Positions 60,341 through 64,000 of a DNA stretch of 64,000 nt are shown in pieces; position 1 is the stretch's first letter, and every line of letters starts with the position of its first letter. The notes under the pieces are model-generated. The model did not search any database, was not told the DNA's origin, and was given only the letters and a program-made list of their open reading frames with translations. Where the stretch lies: positions 82,690 to 146,689 of the forward strand of contig SVMX01000007.1 in assembly GCA_015067175.1 (NCBI GenBank). Direction: 5' to 3'. The DNA is from Oscillospiraceae bacterium. GTDB lineage: Bacteria > Bacillota > Clostridia > Oscillospirales > Ruminococcaceae. The position numbers and the translations under genes are program-made.

Positions 60341-61306
60341 TTATTTATTCTTGCCGAACTGCAGATCGTTGTGGCGCTGCTTCTTTTCGGCACCCGCATT
60401 AAAGAACGGCAGATCGAATTCACCTGTTTTTGCTGTGTCCTTCTGCTCGGGAACGCTCTTGAAAGGCTCTTCCTCTGCTTCAACGGGCTGCGGCTTTTTA
60501 GGCTGCTCGGGCTGCTCTGTCTTAACGGGAGCTTCCTGCTTTACAGCAGGCTTTTCAGCCTTTTCTGCCTTTTCGGTCTTTGCAGGCTCGGGCTTAGGTG
60601 CGGGCTTCTGTTGAGCGGCAGCCTTTTCTGCCTCCTTCTGCTTAGCCGCAGCGGCTGCAGCCGCCTTTGCACGCTCTGCCTCGCGCTTTTCTACCTCCTC
60701 GGCAGCCTGCTTAACAAACTCGTTCTCGCAGCTTTCGGGGAGCTTTGTGATAAGCTCGATCTGAGCCTTATATGCGGAAATGATTCTGTTGCGGTATTCG
60801 TCAGCTTCCTTGCGTGTTCTCTGGAGAACAGTCTGCTGAAGCTCGGTCTGACGCTGCATGAGGGTGTGTATCTCCTCAGCCTTTGCACGCGCGTCCTTAA
60901 CAAGCTTGTCGGCGCGCTCATTAGACTCCTTGGTTATGCGCTTTGCATAATCATCTGCGTCCTTCATCATCTTTTCGGTCTTTTCGGTTGCTTCTTTAAG
61001 CTGCTTTGCAACTGCTTCATCGGTCTCCTTCTGCAGCTTGTCCGCAGCATTCTTGGACTCTGAAATTATCTGGTTGCCCTGCTTCTGAGCCATCAGCAGC
61101 GCATCCTTCAGTGCGTCCTCATCATCGCGGTACTCGCGAATCTTGTCAGCAAGCACCTCAAGCTTGCGCTCAAGCTCGTTCTTCTCCTTCTGAAGCTGAG
61201 CAAACTCACCGGAAATCTCTCTCAGAAACTCATCAACGTCGTCTGTCTTGTATCCGTTGAAAGTTGCCTTTTCAAACCGTCTTGCCAATATATCCTTTGC
61301 GTTCAT
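60341..61306 (-). CDS. divIVA: DivIVA-family cell-division / polarity protein
   Basis: A 321-residue protein. The N-terminal lipid-binding DivIVA motif is MNAKDILARRFEKATFNGYKTDDVDEFL, read here in parts at residues 1-28. A coiled coil covers about 30-190, then a Lys/Ala/Glu/Pro-rich low-complexity stretch (about 200-300) and a short conserved tail FDLPFFNAG. The ATG at 61306 has AAGGAAG before it; 25 extra codons upstream have no support. DivIVA marks curved membrane at septa and poles. The Ala/Pro/Lys tail is unusually long. Confidence 0.92.
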   Translation of the reverse strand: MNAKDILARRFEKATFNGYKTDDVDEFLREISGEFAQLQKEKNELERKLEVLADKIREYRDDEDALKDALLMAQKQGNQIISESKNAADKLQKETDEAVAKQLKEATEKTEKMMKDADDYAKRITKESNERADKLVKDARAKAEEIHTLMQRQTELQQTVLQRTRKEADEYRNRIISAYKAQIELITKLPESCENEFVKQAAEEVEKREAERAKAAAAAAAKQKEAEKAAAQQKPAPKPEPAKTEKAEKAEKPAVKQEAPVKTEQPEQPKKPQPVEAEEEPFKSVPEQKDTAKTGEFDLPFFNAGAEKKQRHNDLQFGKNK

Positions 61307-61364
61307 TTGGTTTTCTTCCTTCCTTGAAAGTGCCTGCTCTGACATTTTCACGCAATGCGTGATA

Positions 61365-62120
61365 TCAGATGTATTTTTCAATAACTATGCGGATCCTGCC
61401 TTTACGGCTCTCCCCGCTTATTTCCGACAGGCGGAACCTGCCGCTGCCGCGCACTGAGATCACAGTGTTCTCTTTGACCTCGGCACTGACATTTAAGCAT
61501 GGAGAAAAGTCCGCATTTACCATGCCCGATTTAATGAGCGATGCGGATCTATCTCTTGATATATTCACCGCGGCGCTGACTATGCAGTCAAGCCGCAGAG
61601 AAGATACAGTTGTATCAATACGCTTCGTCTGCTGCTGCGGAATGGGCATAGTTATCCCTTTCTGACAGCTAACGCCGACCTTGCCTATCTTATCAAGCGC
61701 CGAAACCAGCTCTGCCGCCGTTTCATGAACGAACACCACAGCATAGCCTTCCGCCGTAAGGATATCCCCCACAAGCTCACGCTTTATCTGAAGCGAGAGT
61801 ATTGCTCCGAGAAAATCCCTGTGGGAAAGCTTGTCCCGTTGACGATAAGTAAAGGTAAGCGGTATAATGGGAAAACAATCGGACGCAGCAAGCTCTTCGG
61901 CATAAGTGTCCTCCACAAAGCCGCAGATGACCCTTGCCGCACCGTCATATCCCCCGTAAAAGCAGGGGCGCCCTTTCACCGAATTTTCGGCAACAACAGC
62001 CTCACGCTCGTTAAGAAACGCCGAAAACCTCGGCACTCCAGATCTGACGCTCAGCCGCTGAAGATCCGCAATGTGGGCGGAAAGATAGCGCTCCTCCTCG
62101 TTTAAAAGCGAAAATGCCAC
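61365..62120 (-). CDS. ylmH: YlmH-type S4-domain RNA-binding protein
   Basis: A 251-residue protein with an N-terminal domain like that of YlmH (SHRDFLGAILSLQIKRELVGDI) and a C-terminal S4 domain (about 175-235: LRLDCIVSAAVNISRDRSASLIKSGMV). It lies between sepF and divIVA as in most Firmicutes. The group is linked to division and to rescue of stalled ribosomes; the role here is inferred from family and position. Confidence 0.92.
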   Translation of the reverse strand: MAFSLLNEEERYLSAHIADLQRLSVRSGVPRFSAFLNEREAVVAENSVKGRPCFYGGYDGAARVICGFVEDTYAEELAASDCFPIIPLTFTYRQRDKLSHRDFLGAILSLQIKRELVGDILTAEGYAVVFVHETAAELVSALDKIGKVGVSCQKGITMPIPQQQTKRIDTTVSSLRLDCIVSAAVNISRDRSASLIKSGMVNADFSPCLNVSAEVKENTVISVRGSGRFRLSEISGESRKGRIRIVIEKYI

Positions 62121-62123
62121 AGA

Positions 62124-62582
62124 TCAATCAAACTGCTCGTATTCTACAAGGTCACCCTGAAGACTAACGCTTCTGGGAGTTACTGTATATGTGCAGCTTG
62201 CGATCTTCTCCATCTTGCCGTCGATTACAGCGATAACGCCTGTCATGAAATCAACGATTCTCATTCTCGCGTCAGCAGTAACGTTGTCAAGATTAAGGAT
62301 AACTATAGCGTTCTCCTTGAGGAATCTAACTGCTTCCTTCATGATCTCGTCATAGTTCTTGGGCTTAAGTACTACCAGAGTTGAGCCGCCGTAGGAAGCG
62401 CCGCCGTGCATGCTGATAACCTTCTCGCTGCTTCTTGCGGAAGATGTGAACTTGGGAGCGCTTACGCTCTCAGCCTCAGCCTCTGTAACAGCGGAAGAAG
62501 AGGTATCTACATACTCATCATAATCCTCTGCGTACTCGTCCTCGCTCTGACGGAATCTTGCAAATAAATCTCCTAATGCCAT
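62124..62582 (-). CDS. sepF: Cell-division protein SepF
   Basis: A 152-residue FtsZ-binding protein. It begins MALGDLFARFRQ (membrane-binding amphipathic helix), then an acidic Ser-rich linker (20-65). The SepF core at about 68-150 includes LVVLKPKNYDE, AIVILNLDNV and RIVDFMTGVI. The ATG at 62582 has GGAGG before it; five extra codons upstream are not needed. Stop 3 nt before ylmH. Confidence 0.94.
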   Translation of the reverse strand: MALGDLFARFRQSEDEYAEDYDEYVDTSSSAVTEAEAESVSAPKFTSSARSSEKVISMHGGASYGGSTLVVLKPKNYDEIMKEAVRFLKENAIVILNLDNVTADARMRIVDFMTGVIAVIDGKMEKIASCTYTVTPRSVSLQGDLVEYEQFD

Positions 62583-62598
62583 AATATTTTCCTCCAAT

Positions 62599-63333
62599 TT
62601 AATTATTTGTATATTTTCTATATCCGAACAGACCTGAGCCTATTCGGATAATTGTGGACCCGTACTTGATGGCAGTCGCATAATCCCCCGACATGCCCAT
62701 AGACAACGTGTCAAACTTAAAATTATCCTCACTGCTGTTTGGCAGCGGGTGCGCCTTGATGTCCTCGAAAAGCTTTTGCATTGCGGCAAATATCTCCTCG
62801 CTGCACCACGGCGGCGGTATGGTCATAAGGCCTCTGAGCCTTATGTTCGGCAATGAAATCACCTCTGAGCAAAGCTCCCTCACGCTCTGCGGGGAAATTC
62901 CGCCCTTAGTGTCCTCCTCGCCAATGTTGACCTCCACCAATATATCCATGATCTTTCCGTGCTGAGCAGCGCGGCGGCTTATCTCTTGTGCCAACCTTAC
63001 GCTGTCAACCGAATGGATCATTGTGACCTTATCAATTATGTATTTGACCTTGTTCGTCTGAAGTCCGCCGATAAAATGCACCTCGGCAGGCTTGTATCCC
63101 TCGCGCTTATCCAGAAACTCCTGAACGCGATTTTCGCCGAGCAGGTCAACGCCAAGGCCTATCGCGTAATTCACTCGCTCGGTATCGACGGTCTTTGTTA
63201 CCGCCATCAGCTTGACCTCGTCGGTGCGACCCGCCTCGGCCATTACCTTTTTTATATCAGCACAGATCTGTTCATAGCTTTCCTTTATATCGGAAAAGCT
63301 TGTCTGTGTGTTACTCAACGACTTTTCCATCAT
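62599..63333 (-). CDS. YggS/PLPBP pyridoxal-phosphate homeostasis protein
   Basis: A 244-residue single-barrel protein that binds pyridoxal phosphate through Lys47 in MAVTKT. Further marks are GENRVQEF, HFIGGLQTNKVKYI and the phosphate loop LSMGMSGDY. No known enzyme activity; it buffers the cofactor. In Firmicutes it stands upstream of sepF as here. Its start overlaps the preceding gene by 23 nt. Confidence 0.95.
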   Translation of the reverse strand: MMEKSLSNTQTSFSDIKESYEQICADIKKVMAEAGRTDEVKLMAVTKTVDTERVNYAIGLGVDLLGENRVQEFLDKREGYKPAEVHFIGGLQTNKVKYIIDKVTMIHSVDSVRLAQEISRRAAQHGKIMDILVEVNIGEEDTKGGISPQSVRELCSEVISLPNIRLRGLMTIPPPWCSEEIFAAMQKLFEDIKAHPLPNSSEDNFKFDTLSMGMSGDYATAIKYGSTIIRIGSGLFGYRKYTNN

Positions 63334-64000
63334 GAAGATCCTTACCCTCTGTTACGATCTCATCATACAGCTTAACGTAGTCCTCTTCAGCCTCCTGCGA
63401 ACAGATTATATAATCCTCGCCCCAATAAATGACGTTTATCTTTCTGAATGCAAGGCTACTTCCGCGCACTATGTAAACTCCGCGCTCGCCTTCGTCGTTA
63501 TAGCGGATAGCGTCACGCGATATCCTAAGACCGCCGTAGCTGTTGACTACCAGCTTGAAATGCGCCGTGCGGCCCTGCGCCACCTCAGACGTAAGCCTGT
63601 CACACTGGAATACATAAACAGCTGTTCCGTCGCCTCTTCCCGTGTCATTTATAGACACGATCTCAGCTTTAAGCTCAGTATTCTGCGAGCCGACGCGAAG
63701 CGTCACCGTACTGCCCTCATAAATACCGTACAGCTTTGTGCTGTCGAGAACTCCTGCAACACGCCAACGATAGTCCGCGATAAGTTTTCCGACTGCGTTT
63801 TTGCTGTTAGAAATATCGGGTGATTCGATTATCTTTTCAAGCTCCGCAGCAGTGATGGTATCGCCGTCGTCAAACGACAGCTTGTCCTCATAGCCATCAA
63901 CACCGCTCACAAAGTAGCCTGTGCCGTTGGCATAAACACTCTGCACATCGCCCGAAAGCCGCGCACTGAGCTGAGTTCTTTCCTGATTCAGCTGCGCTAT
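63311..64000 (-). CDS. HlyD-like membrane-fusion/adaptor protein of the sepF cluster (5' end cut by window edge)
   Basis: 230 codons in frame from the right edge to the stop at 63311. The visible part starts in a coiled-coil-like stretch (IAQLNQERTQLSARL). It continues through a YFVSGVDGYED barrel piece and a beta-rich segment with GSTVTLRV, and ends VIYWGEDYIIC and HDGKVVE. This pattern is that of HlyD-family efflux adaptor proteins often found before yggS-sepF in Clostridia. The N-terminal membrane anchor lies outside the window. Its link to division is by position only. Confidence 0.75.
   Translation of the reverse strand: MAQLNQERTQLSARLSGDVQSVYANGTGYFVSGVDGYEDKLSFDDGDTITAAELEKIIESPDISNSKNAVGKLIADYRWRVAGVLDSTKLYGIYEGSTVTLRVGSQNTELKAEIVSINDTGRGDGTAVYVFQCDRLTSEVAQGRTAHFKLVVNSYGGLRISRDAIRYNDEGERGVYIVRGSSLAFRKINVIYWGEDYIICSQEAEEDYVKLYDEIVTEGKDLHDGKVVE

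Overview
The window reads as chromosome of a Gram-positive anaerobe of the Ruminococcus / Oscillospiraceae type. Evidence for this is a cellobiose phosphorylase beside a GH5 cellulase lipoprotein, a complete V-type ATPase operon, a split transketolase, a sepF-ylmH-divIVA cell-division cluster, AGGAGG-type ribosome sites and many TTGACA-N17-TATAAT promoters. This assignment is an inference from gene content; no rRNA or tRNA gene was recognised.

Layout. 1-4600: an XRE regulator and two ABC exporters (the second cut by the left edge), minus strand. 5026-7030: a LysR regulator divergent from a YeiH-type exporter with palindromic operator candidates between them. 7031-13815 is the accessory part: an array of eight TTTTTAACGATT-like units, two ~0.5-kb imperfect repeats (7498-8040 and 12999-13490), an integrase remnant, an ECF sigma / anti-sigma pair, several secreted or lipoprotein genes, a wrecked C39-like peptidase and a 39-residue Cys-rich gene. 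13816-23076 is a phospho-signalling locus: zinc-ribbon/FHA protein, soluble PP2C, HtrA-like protease with a cytoplasmic FHA domain, membrane PP2C with an outer stalk, two receptor Ser/Thr kinases (one with a duplicated outer module, one with a degenerate transglutaminase-like outer domain) and an XRE-type regulator. It looks like a self-contained transmembrane Ser/Thr phosphorylation circuit and is the best candidate for an undescribed system here.

23320-28682: a small Cys-containing protein, an atypical orphan OmpR-type response regulator with a small membrane protein, then GH94 cellobiose phosphorylase divergent from the GH5 cellulase with a cre-like operator between them. 28689-28927: structured DNA bounded by perfect 26-bp hairpin repeats. 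28957-36687: sbcD-sbcC and a heterodimeric ABC exporter. 36865-42204: M23 peptidase, an orphan phage terminase pair, glmS and thioredoxin. 42490-51063: V-ATPase operon in the order G/H-C-I-K-F-E-A-B-D. 51103-52942: XRE regulator divergent from a surface protein with a sorting-signal-like tail.

53080-64000, all minus strand: split transketolase; ileS-lspA-rluA-HAD phosphatase; and a cell-division cluster (HlyD-like protein, cut by the right edge, then yggS, sepF, ylmH, divIVA). Start codons were moved from the longest reading frame wherever a ribosome site or promoter decided the matter, and this is stated in each entry.
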